From positions 62,001-126,000 of the forward strand of contig NZ_JSBN01000031.1 of NCBI RefSeq assembly GCF_000797515.1: a stretch of 64,000 nt of DNA. The letters are read 5' to 3'. The DNA comes from Sphingomonas sp. Ant H11. Its GTDB lineage: Bacteria > Pseudomonadota > Alphaproteobacteria > Sphingomonadales > Sphingomonadaceae. A program made the position numbers and the translations under genes. Under the pieces are notes generated by a model, which did not search any database, was not told the origin of the DNA, and was given only the letters and a program-made list of their open reading frames with translations. Shown in pieces: positions 49,801 to 56,986 of the stretch; position 1 is the first letter of the stretch, and each line of letters begins with the position of its first letter.

Positions 49801-50032
49801 GGTATTGTCGACCGCCATGGTCGCGGGAATCGGCTTCGTACCGATGGCGATTTCACAGGGCGCGGGAGCGGAGGTGCAACGACCGCTCGCCACTGTCGTC
49901 ATCGGCGGCGTCCTGTCGTCCACCGTTCTGACGCTGCTGCTGTTGCCGGCGATCTACCGATGGATGGAGCGCCGCTCCGCAGCCGTCGTCGAACGAGAGA
50001 AACAGCCGTTGGAAGTGGAGGTTTCAGCATGA
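46802..50032 (+). CDS. Heavy-metal-efflux RND transporter, CzcA/CusA type
   Basis: A 1076-residue inner-membrane pump with 12 transmembrane segments. The HME subclass is shown by the N-terminus (IDVIPDITGVQVQINTTVPA) and by the TM4 motif LGALDFGLVVDGAIVVVEN near residue 400, with the proton-relay Asp residues. Two periplasmic porter regions and the second membrane half (SITAAIGFIAVSGIAMLNGL) are complete. It exports divalent or monovalent metal cations; the metal is not clear because substrate residues could not be aligned. It begins in the overlap with the TolC gene and ends in an overlap with a small exported protein gene. Confidence 0.93.
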   Translation: MTRRILEWTTGRPATVMIIALLIAGLGIWSFVNLQIDVIPDITGVQVQINTTVPALAPEEIERLVTLPIERSMGGQPGLREMRSLTKTGLSQVTLIYQDGTDQLRARQFVNERLSAVRDMLPAGSSPRLAPITTGLGEIWYYTLEWAQPPSDLDERQQLMELFEAQEYIVRPMLRAIEGVADVNSNGGLERQFVIEPDLKKLTTAGITPSELAQAVGANVANAGGGTITKNGQRFTVRTEARVTTAEMIRALPAKFAGGVRPLTVADLATVTIGHAPRDGAATTNGKETVLGTVMMLVGQNSRDVARRVDAQLPNLRAALPKGMILQVQYDRSELVDRTIATVERNLGEGALLVAVVLLIVVGNWRAAFIVASVIPLAFLMMISGMHALGISGNLMSLGALDFGLVVDGAIVVVENTLRLMGEAQRLKGRELTADERRRIVINAAGGVARPVFFGMAIIALVYVPVLSLGGVEGKLFQPMAQAVMLALAAALIVTFTLVPALCARLLRGEKVRQPSVSEKEDSLPEITADNHITHNGGFAGLVIRGYRPVLDFALRHPAALLVPSAVLLAVALRIFLTLGSQFTPRLDEGSITAMVYKPVGMSLDRSLEIEQQTEREILRRFPQVTRTFSRIGTSAVATDPMPPNENDLYIFYKPLDQWPQGPDMPRNKSELVAAIEKAATALAPEQSFLFAQPIEMRFNEMLEGTRADLSVKIFGDDYDVLERLAAQAREELQGVPGTANAAFEAASRTHSVVVEINHDAMVRLGLGTAEVNRAIASAIGGDEVGFIADGEHRHAIVVRMPESLRADTKSILSLPLRVGASGLVPLDRVASLREMRTVEPILHDNGKRRAALMVNLNTSDIEGYVTAARARLDGKLALPESYRIEFGGQFRQLEAARARLMIVVPAALLMIFLLVYSALGSVRHAAVVYTGIPFAITGGVLALWLRDMPFSITAAIGFIAVSGIAMLNGLVLIDHINALRRKLPVIEAVRQAATDRLRPVLSTAMVAGIGFVPMAISQGAGAEVQRPLATVVIGGVLSSTVLTLLLLPAIYRWMERRSAAVVEREKQPLEVEVSA

Positions 50033-50511
50033 AAAGATCGAATCGGCTCCGTGACGTGGCAATCTTAGCCGCTATGACGTCACTTTTCTTTGTCTCGCCG
50101 GCCCTCTCGCTCGCAAGTTCTCCTGTCCATGACAATCAACCCAGTCCTTTCTACGTGCAAAACCTGCCGGCGGAAGTGCGGGCAGGCCTTCAAAAATACA
50201 GGAAGGTATGTGGCGATGAATTGACAACAACGCGTGGCTTCAGCCGCTTCATTGACGTTGGGAACGTTCGTCTCATCGCTCTTCATCTTCATGAACTCAG
50301 ATGTGGCGACCGCCTTACGTTTTGTAGCAGCGGAAAATGCCTCCATCAGGTCTACATGTCGCACCACGGACGATATCATCTGGTGATGAGTGTCAGGGCA
50401 AATGAAGTCACGTTGAGAGGCCTGGACAACACTCCGGCGATTGAAGTTGAATGCGGCTTTGGACTACAGCGTATGTGGCGATGGAACGGTAGGCGTTTCA
50501 TCGGAAGATAG
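50029..50511 (+). CDS. Cys-rich exported protein of the RND operon, unknown family
   Basis: A protein of about 160 residues. A signal peptide (VAILAAMTSLFFVSPALSLA) is followed by a domain with five cysteines, including the pair in FCSSGKC, and several His (IALHLHELRC, HQVYMSHHGRYHL). The ATG overlaps the RND stop (ATGA) and is thus coupled to the pump. I do not recognise a family. Cys/His content and position fit a periplasmic metal-binding accessory protein, in place of or besides the missing fusion protein; that is inference. It has no coiled coil or lipoyl domain, so it is not itself a classical membrane fusion protein. Confidence 0.78.
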   Translation: MKRSNRLRDVAILAAMTSLFFVSPALSLASSPVHDNQPSPFYVQNLPAEVRAGLQKYRKVCGDELTTTRGFSRFIDVGNVRLIALHLHELRCGDRLTFCSSGKCLHQVYMSHHGRYHLVMSVRANEVTLRGLDNTPAIEVECGFGLQRMWRWNGRRFIGR

Positions 50512-50630
50512 CATCATTGATCAGCCTGACCGGCCAAGTTTCCAGATCGATCTCGAAGGCAAGGCGCCTTTTCCTATGTGCTCAGCGCCGCGTTACAAAG
50601 CCTTAGAAATGTAATTCAGGACCATGTTCC

Positions 50631-51326
50631 ATGCGAGCCCTTCATAAAGAGAACCATCTGATCGAACGAATAGGTTGGCTTCGCGCAGCGGTGCTAGGCG
50701 CCAATGACGGGCTGATTTCAACATCGAGTCTGATCGTCGGTGTTGCCGCCGCGACCGCCGCTTCCCACGAAATTCTGGTTGCTGGCGTAGCGGGGCTCGT
50801 CGCCGGAGCAATGTCGATGGCTGCAGGCGAATATGTGTCGGTCAGTTCCCAGGCCGATACGGAAGAAGCCGACATGGCGCGTGAGCGCCGCGAACTTGCC
50901 ACGCAACCTGAAGCGGAGCTGGCCGAACTCGCCGCGATCTACGAGCAGCGTGGTGTAACGCCCGAACTGGCGCGACAGGTCGCCGAGCAGATGATGGCAA
51001 AGGACGCCTTCGGGGCCCATGCGCGGGATGAACTCGGACTGACCAGTCATGTGATGGCGAAGCCAGTTCAAGCGGCTTTCACTTCGGCGGTCACCTTCGC
51101 ATCTGGCGCGACTTTGCCGCTGGCCGTCGCTCTCCTGTCGCCGGCCTGGACCGCCACCTGGACCGTCTCCATTGCCTGCCTCATCGGACTTGGCGTTCTC
51201 GGAGCGATCGGCGCTCGCGCTGGCGGCGCCAGCATATGGAAACCCACTCTTCGGGTCGTGTTTTGGGGAGCAGTCGCCATGGCCTCAACTGCGACCATTG
51301 GTGCCCTCATCGGTCGAGCCGTCTAG
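50631..51326 (+). CDS. VIT/CCC1-family iron-manganese transporter
   Basis: A membrane protein of 231 residues with the VIT1 pattern. Helix 1 carries GWLRAAVLGANDGLISTSSL, helix 2 MSMAAGEYVSVSSQADTEEA, then a charged metal-binding cytoplasmic loop rich in Glu (ELATQPEAELAELAAIYEQR), then three more hydrophobic segments (TLPLAVALLSPAWTATWTVS, IACLIGLGVLGAIGARAGGA, VFWGAVAMASTATIGALIGR). Such proteins move Fe2+ or Mn2+ out of the cytoplasm. It follows the RND operon by 120 bases, consistent with a metal-handling island. Confidence 0.92.
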   Translation: MRALHKENHLIERIGWLRAAVLGANDGLISTSSLIVGVAAATAASHEILVAGVAGLVAGAMSMAAGEYVSVSSQADTEEADMARERRELATQPEAELAELAAIYEQRGVTPELARQVAEQMMAKDAFGAHARDELGLTSHVMAKPVQAAFTSAVTFASGATLPLAVALLSPAWTATWTVSIACLIGLGVLGAIGARAGGASIWKPTLRVVFWGAVAMASTATIGALIGRAV

Positions 51327-51874
51327 TTCGCGGAGCTCTCTATTTTTTAATCGATTTTGCACTCGATATTTGCATCGCTGCAGAATGGGATTTTCTGCGA
51401 TGTATTCCAGCGGTACCCAATCACACATGCCGCGGACTTCAGGACTAGGAGAGAGCCACTGCGTACGCGGCCCAGATTTGGAAAGAGCTAGTCATTTCCT
51501 CATAGACCCGGGAGAAGCAAAATACCGGATACCTTGTACTTGGTCCGATATCAGCTCCGCGTTCGGTTCGGCGCACCCGTTTGGGTGGGGCTATTGGCGG
51601 CAGCCGGCGAACGCTGAAAGATGAGAGGATCACGATGCCCCAAAATAAATTAATCGCAGATTCAATCACATATGCGTTCGCACTTTTATCCAGTACGGCG
51701 CGCCATTCTCCTTGTGAGATTGGCTCTTTCCCCCACACATTGTCCTTGTTATTTCTGTAGCCTGCCGTCCGGCCATATCAGCCGTCACGCCTGCAGCGCC
51801 GTGCGCGCGGCCAGTATCTCGGGCCAGCGCCTTTACACTCGCCCTTGAAAGTGAAGGCGCGTTCTAGCTTTGTG
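51327..51874. other. Non-coding or decayed stretch, AT-rich
   Basis: No recognised gene. A 42-residue frame at 51635 (MPQNKLIADSITYAFALLSS start, preceded by GAGAGGATC) is possible but has no support beyond its ribosome-site-like sequence. Confidence 0.4.
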
Positions 51875-52120
51875 TCAATCGAACGCCACGCCGATGCGCG
51901 TAGCGCTCCGCCAGACTATTCGACACTGTGAGCAAGCGCCGCCAGGTTCTATTTTCAGCTCGAAGGCATCCGGAATGTTCAGGGCAGCAGGAACTTCGAG
52001 GCAGGCGCCTGTGTCCGACAAGTTTCGGACGACGCAACTTATCACGGACGATCGCTGATTGAGAATGATCTTCCCCGTCAACAGCGTGCGGCGACGGCGA
52101 GTGGTGCGACGCTCCGTCAT
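51875..52120 (-). CDS. PilZ-domain protein, single domain
   Basis: A protein of about 81 residues consisting of one PilZ domain: the Arg-rich box (RRTTRRRRTLLTG) and the NLSDTGACLEV motif that together bind cyclic di-GMP. The start MTERRTTRRRR (ATG 52120) places the binding box right at the N-terminus, as in many short alphaproteobacterial PilZ proteins. No cyclase or phosphodiesterase is nearby. It is separated by 90 bases from the next gene on the same strand. Confidence 0.85.
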   Translation of the reverse strand: MTERRTTRRRRTLLTGKIILNQRSSVISCVVRNLSDTGACLEVPAALNIPDAFELKIEPGGACSQCRIVWRSATRIGVAFD

Positions 52121-52210
52121 AACCAATACCAAACGACGCCGCAGGCGGTTGTCGCTGCCCCGCGTCTCGCCTCGACGGCCACCTTCGCGATTCCCGTATC
52201 GCGTGGCAGG

Positions 52211-52906
52211 TTATTGGCGAGTATTTTGAAGACGAGAGCCCCCGGCATAGCGCACTCGCAATACTTCAACGTAGAAACACCATCGCGCGGTTTGGCCGAG
52301 CAGGACAAAGGCCAAAGATTCGTCCCAGTAGCTCAAGACTCCCAATCTGAATCGTTGGTGGTTCATGAGGGCCAAGGCACAGCTGATAGCCGCGCTCATA
52401 AACAGCATCATCGTAAGCGCTTTCCCGAATCCCCAGGGCAGCGGGCTTTGAGCACCGGCAAAGATCAGCACGATCAAAAGTTTGAGAGAAAGGCGACGGA
52501 GCACAAAGCGCGAGTCCGACGTCATTTTCGGCTCGGCTGCATAACGACGTCGTATCCGCGAAGAGGCAGTACGAAAGAGACACTGCGATAAACGCAATGT
52601 CGGTCGGGCAAAGGCATCCAAGCCCGTGCGGCGAAACCGAAACGCCGCTTTCAGAAAGGTTAAGGACAACGAATAAAGCAATCGCCGAAGACGAGGGCTT
52701 CGCGCGACGATGCGCTCGACAAGAACCATATCGATACCCACACTAGACCTCGGATCGAAATAAATCAGAGCGATCACATCGCTAGTGAAGTCGACGCGCC
52801 CGTGTCCGGTGAGTCTAAGCGGCTTGATATTGCGCAGGTAGTTATCGCCGAAGACCTTACAATATACGATGGTATATCCCGGATATTGTTTTGTATATCG
52901 GATCAA
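52211..52906 (-). CDS. Hypothetical protein with central membrane segments
   Basis: A protein of about 231 residues. The N-terminal part is mixed (NIKPLRLTGHGRVDFTSDVI), the middle basic (FRFRRTGLDAFARPTLRLSQ), and two hydrophobic segments lie at about 145-185 (LSLKLLIVLIFAGA, LTMMLFMSAAISCALALMNH). I do not recognise the family. Base composition is lower in GC than the core genes, and the upstream region is AT-rich (TATACAAAACAATA), pointing to transfer. Codon use looks real, but no function can be given. Confidence 0.5.
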   Translation of the reverse strand: MIRYTKQYPGYTIVYCKVFGDNYLRNIKPLRLTGHGRVDFTSDVIALIYFDPRSSVGIDMVLVERIVARSPRLRRLLYSLSLTFLKAAFRFRRTGLDAFARPTLRLSQCLFRTASSRIRRRYAAEPKMTSDSRFVLRRLSLKLLIVLIFAGAQSPLPWGFGKALTMMLFMSAAISCALALMNHQRFRLGVLSYWDESLAFVLLGQTARWCFYVEVLRVRYAGGSRLQNTRQ

Positions 52907-53110
52907 CCCCGCAAGACACTGTCACTCAAGGAATGACGGTGATATCCAGCCAATGTCATCTAGCGGCTCCAACCCGCTGCCGACGCATGAGGATCAACGA
53001 GCAATGCCAAGCGACAGTAGTCGAGCAAGCGTGCCGCTCAGGTCGTTCTCGCGAGTCTGAATCATCAGTCTCGCCTGTGACGGCCGAGCGGCTCGTCACG
53101 GAGGTGAGAC

Positions 53111-53408
53111 ATGACTCTCCAATTTTTTTACTCTGCCGGCTTCGCTCCGCGTTTCGCGGATCGCCTCGCCGAAACGCAATCCCGCATTCGCCGACCCGCG
53201 ATGCGAGCGTGACCGTCCTTTCACGAAGTCTCCCCGCACGAACCGGACTCGACTGGTCGCGGCGTGGCGTGTCAATGGCGAGACCGGTCGGCTCGAATGC
53301 ATCTGGATGCTTGACGCCGAACCAGACACGGGCGGCGGGTTGCGCCGATTGATCGAGCGCGCCGGACTCCTTCTTGCAGTTTACCAGCATGGTCGCTTTG
53401 CGGCGTGA
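53111..53408 (+). CDS. Small hypothetical protein, frameshifted at a T-run
   Basis: A predicted protein of 98 residues after removing one T from the seven-T run at 53123-53129. The ATG at 53111 has a near-perfect ribosome site (GGAGGTGAGAC). The corrected frame runs MTLQFFTLPASLRVSRIASP, on through FADPRCERDRPF, to RTRLVAAWRVNGETGRLECI and a tail IERAGLLLAVYQHGRFAA. I recall similar C-termini in small proteins of plasmids and islands of sphingomonads, but no function. The length becomes an exact multiple of three only after the correction. Confidence 0.55.
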
Positions 53409-53710
53409 GGCGTGTGATGCATTCCCTCACGCTGCATAAGGCCAGCACGGCGATGGTTCTGGTGTCCGCCGGCCTGGACGGGCTTCACCCCCGCCGGGGC
53501 GGCAATCCGTACTCGCGCAGAATCGCACGGTCGCGCGAAGGTGCGGACCCTCCCTGGTGAAGAGCGGCTGCGCTGCTCAAGCGCGGTCCGAATGCCGAGC
53601 GTCGTGAAGATGCATCGGTTTCATTATCCCCTCAGCCGACCAAGACCCCAAGCGCCGAAGACCGTGCCGAGAGGCGCATGGTCTCGCGCTTGCGGCAGGA
53701 GATTCATCCA
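53409..53710. other. Leader region upstream of mgtA
   Basis: No gene is supported. I looked for an M-box magnesium riboswitch and did not recognise its conserved blocks. A ribosome site CAGGAG lies just before the mgtA start at 53711. Confidence 0.4.
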
Positions 53711-56425
53711 ATGAATGCCCCCATCCTCAAGGCGGCTCTCAAGCCGCGCGGAAAAGACGAACGCAAGCTGTCGATGAAGGCGGTCCGTGAAGCCCAGAAT
53801 GGGTTGGATGACACCTTCGAAAACGTCAAAGGCGACCGCAACGGCCTGATTGCCCGAGATGCGATCGAACGGCTGGCAAAAGACGGCCCCAATGAGGTTG
53901 CGCAAGAGCGACGCCTGCCAGCGGTTGTTCAGTTTTTTGGCGCTTTCAAGAATCCGTTCATTGCAGTGCTGCTGATCCTGGCTGGGATCAGCGCTGTAAC
54001 GGACATCTGGCTTCGGCTTCAACATGGCGAGGATGCGGATCCGACAAAAGTCACCATCATCATCGTGATGGTGCTTGCCAGCGCCTTGATGCGCTTCGTT
54101 CAGGAGTACCGATCGAGCGCTGCGGCCGAAGCTCTGAAGGCGATGGTCCGCACGACGGCGACGGTTCTTCGTCGAGGATCGGCAACGTCAAATCCCGAAG
54201 CATTCGAAATCCCGATGCGAGAGATCGTCGCCGGCGACATCGTGCGTCTTTCAGCAGGGGATATGATCCCGGCAGACGTGAGGCTGATCGAATCCCGCGA
54301 TCTGTTTGTGAGCCAGGCAGTGCTCACCGGTGAGGCCATCCCTGTTGAGAAGTATGACACGCTCGGGTCTGTCGCCGAGAAGTCCGCGGCGAGCGTAGCG
54401 TCCAGCGAAATGAACGCGCTCGACATGCCCAACGTCTGCTTCATGGGCACCAACGTCGTGAGCGGCACGGCGACCGCGCTTGTCGTTGCCACGGGTGCTC
54501 GCACCTATTTCGGATCGTTAGCCAAGGCGATCGTCGGATCGCGCGCTCAAACGGCGTTCGATCGCGGCATCAACAGTGTGAGCTGGCTGCTCATCCGCTT
54601 CATGCTCGTCATGGTTCCTGTCGTCTTTGTCATCAACGGCCTGACCAAAGGCGACTGGGTGGAAGCGCTGTTGTTCGGCCTTGCCGTCGCCGTCGGACTT
54701 ACCCCCGAAATGCTGCCGATGATCGTTTCCTCGAACCTCGCGAAGGGCGCCGTAGCGATGGCGCGGCGCAAAGTCGTCGTGAAGCGACTCAACGCCATTC
54801 AGAACTTCGGCGCGATGGATGTTCTCTGCACGGACAAGACCGGCACGCTGACTCAGGACAAGATCATTCTGGAGCACCACGTCGACGTTACCGGGCAACC
54901 CAACGCTGACGTTCTCCGGTTGGGCTGGTTGAACAGCTACCACCAGAGCGGCGTGAAGAACCTGATGGATCAGGCCGTCGTGCGATTCGCCGGGGCGGAG
55001 CCAGCCATCACGAACACGGCCGCGAGCTACCGAAAAGTCGATGAACTTCCGTTCGACTTCGTGCGCCGCCGACTCTCAGTGGTCGTCGAGGGCGAGGACG
55101 GAGATCACTTGCTCATCTGCAAGGGCGCGGTTGAGGAGATGCTGTCGATCTCTACGCACGTCAGAAGAGGCAAAGATCTGATCCGCCTTGGTGACGTTGA
55201 GCGCAAGAATCTGGCTGCGATGGCTCGGGCGTACAACGAGGACGGATTCCGTGTGCTGGTCGTCGCCACCCGAGGGTTTGTGGCGTCCGAGGCCAAGACG
55301 CATTATGCCATCGCGGACGAAGCCGATCTCACGATTCAGGGGTTCCTTACTTTTCTCGACCCGCCAAAGGAGACGGCTGGACCAGCAATCGCTGCGCTCG
55401 CGGAGCATGGCGTCAAGGTCAAGGTTCTTACGGGCGACAATGCGGTCGTGAGTGCCAAGATCTGCCGTGAAGTAGGACTTGAACCGGGCCAAGCCGTACT
55501 CGGGCGCGACATAGAAAAATTGGACGACACCGCGCTTCGCGTTTTGGTCGAGGAGCGGACGATCTTCGCGAAGCTCACTCCGCTCCAGAAGTCGCGTGTA
55601 TTGCAGGCGCTTCAGGCTAACGGTCATACCGTCGGATTTCTCGGTGACGGCATCAATGACGCCCCGGCGCTGCGCGATGCCGATGTCGGCATTTCCGTCG
55701 ATAGCGGCGCCGATATTGCGAAGGAGTCGGCCGATATCATCCTGCTCGAGAAGAGCCTGATGGTTCTTGAGGAGGGTGTGCTGAAGGGGCGCGAAACCTT
55801 CGGCAACATCATGAAATACCTCAACATGACCGCCAGCTCGAACTTCGGAAACGTGTTTTCAGTGCTGGTGGCGAGCGCATTCATTCCGTTCCTGCCGATG
55901 CTGTCGATCCATTTGCTCGTGCAAAACCTGATGTACGACATTTCCCAATTGGCGCTGCCTTGGGATCACATGGACAAGGAGTTTCTCAGCAAACCGCGGA
56001 AGTGGGATGCCAAGAATATCGGTCGTTTCATGATCTGGATCGGGCCGACGTCCTCGATCTTCGACATCACGACGTTCGCTCTGATGTGGTTCGTCTTTGC
56101 CGCCAATAGCCCGGAGCATCAATCGCTCTTTCAGTCGGGCTGGTTCATCGAGGGCCTGCTTTCTCAAACGCTCGTGGTCCATATGCTGCGTACCCAGAAG
56201 ATTCCCTTCGTCAACAGCACAGCGGCTTTGCCGGTCTTGCTGATGTCGAGCGTCATCTGCGTACTGGGGATCTATTTGCCGTTCTCTCCGCTGGGAGCAG
56301 CCATCGGATTGCAGCCCCTGCCTATCGCCTACTTCCCGTGGCTGGCCGGAACGCTGCTCTGCTACTGCCTCGTCGCTCAACTGATGAAGACCGTCTACAT
56401 CCGCCGGTTCGGACAATGGTTCTGA
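53711..56425 (+). CDS. mgtA: Magnesium-translocating P-type ATPase
   Basis: A P3B-type ATPase of about 904 residues that imports Mg2+. The actuator motif is seen as AVLTGEAIPVEK, the phosphorylation site DKTGTLTQDK near residue 375, the nucleotide-binding region around KGAVEEMLSIS, the hinge VGFLGDGINDAPALRDADVG, and C-terminal helices (ASSNFGNVFSVLVASAFIPF) diagnostic for MgtA/MgtB. The start is ATG 53711 (MNAPILKAALKPRG), with CAGGAG upstream; the frame is open 33 bases further. It is the first of several genes (porin, mgtC) that suggest a Mg2+-limitation cassette. Confidence 0.94.
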   Translation: MNAPILKAALKPRGKDERKLSMKAVREAQNGLDDTFENVKGDRNGLIARDAIERLAKDGPNEVAQERRLPAVVQFFGAFKNPFIAVLLILAGISAVTDIWLRLQHGEDADPTKVTIIIVMVLASALMRFVQEYRSSAAAEALKAMVRTTATVLRRGSATSNPEAFEIPMREIVAGDIVRLSAGDMIPADVRLIESRDLFVSQAVLTGEAIPVEKYDTLGSVAEKSAASVASSEMNALDMPNVCFMGTNVVSGTATALVVATGARTYFGSLAKAIVGSRAQTAFDRGINSVSWLLIRFMLVMVPVVFVINGLTKGDWVEALLFGLAVAVGLTPEMLPMIVSSNLAKGAVAMARRKVVVKRLNAIQNFGAMDVLCTDKTGTLTQDKIILEHHVDVTGQPNADVLRLGWLNSYHQSGVKNLMDQAVVRFAGAEPAITNTAASYRKVDELPFDFVRRRLSVVVEGEDGDHLLICKGAVEEMLSISTHVRRGKDLIRLGDVERKNLAAMARAYNEDGFRVLVVATRGFVASEAKTHYAIADEADLTIQGFLTFLDPPKETAGPAIAALAEHGVKVKVLTGDNAVVSAKICREVGLEPGQAVLGRDIEKLDDTALRVLVEERTIFAKLTPLQKSRVLQALQANGHTVGFLGDGINDAPALRDADVGISVDSGADIAKESADIILLEKSLMVLEEGVLKGRETFGNIMKYLNMTASSNFGNVFSVLVASAFIPFLPMLSIHLLVQNLMYDISQLALPWDHMDKEFLSKPRKWDAKNIGRFMIWIGPTSSIFDITTFALMWFVFAANSPEHQSLFQSGWFIEGLLSQTLVVHMLRTQKIPFVNSTAALPVLLMSSVICVLGIYLPFSPLGAAIGLQPLPIAYFPWLAGTLLCYCLVAQLMKTVYIRRFGQWF

Positions 56426-56986
56426 CGGCCAAGCGCATGAGAGGTCCTGATCATGTCCACATCACCGTTGATCCTGAGATTTGCGCCGCCGCAGGCTGGA
56501 GACTGCCCGCGACAAGGGCCGCCACCGCCGAGGCGACAAGCGCCGCGTCCGCCCCACAATCGCGAGCCGGGCGATGCCAGGTCGTCGCTTCGGAATCGGT
56601 TGGACAGACGTTTGTGTTGGGCTTTGGCGGTTTTGGCGATGTTCGTGACGCATGCGGCCGTTCACCTTGCTCGTCGCCGTCTGCTGGACGGTTTCAAGCT
56701 CAGATTCCTGCTGCGTTGCGGCGCACGGTTGAACAGAGCGGCGATATCGCGAATGCGGCGTTGCCGCTGGTGAGCCACACAAGCGCAAAACGATCGCTTG
56801 CATGGAACCAAAGCACGAGGCCCGGACCTGAACCGGACTTCGATCAGCAAGGAGCTTCAAATGGACGACCCATCTAGTCGCGGCGCGACCAACAACTCGC
56901 GCCGCTTGAATTCACGAGAAAACTAGGAGGGCAGCTCGCGGCTATTGGCGCCGGGCGCTCTCGCAACCCGACGCCAGGAGTAGCCC
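56426..56986. other. Gap between mgtA and the porin, at most small ORFs
   Basis: Two short frames have ribosome-site-like sequences: one at 56453 (MSTSPLILRFAPPQAGDC start, about 106 residues, with a hydrophobic LCWALAVLAMFVTHAAV segment) and one at 56861. Neither matches a family I know. The first could be a small membrane protein with a sequence error, but I cannot show it. Confidence 0.4.
56861..56926 (+). CDS. Possible 21-residue leader peptide before the porin
   Basis: ATG at 56861 is preceded by AAGGAG at ideal distance and opens a 21-codon frame (MDDPSSRGATNNSRRLNSRE) ending with TAG, 60 bases before the porin start. It could be a regulatory leader, or chance. Confidence 0.25.
   Translation: MDDPSSRGATNNSRRLNSREN

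Noticed and set aside
51445..51738. 97-codon minus-strand frame between the VIT and PilZ genes
   Set aside because: A hydrophobic patch (INLFWGIVILSS) is visible but no family, and the rest looks random; not enough to call a gene.
53409..53710. Possible M-box magnesium riboswitch before mgtA
   Set aside because: I could not recognise the conserved blocks or a terminator hairpin; a covariance-model search would decide.
56338..56877. 179-codon plus-strand frame after mgtA
   Set aside because: Its start lies inside mgtA and the composition is repetitive Ala/Ser/Arg; no motif or ribosome site.
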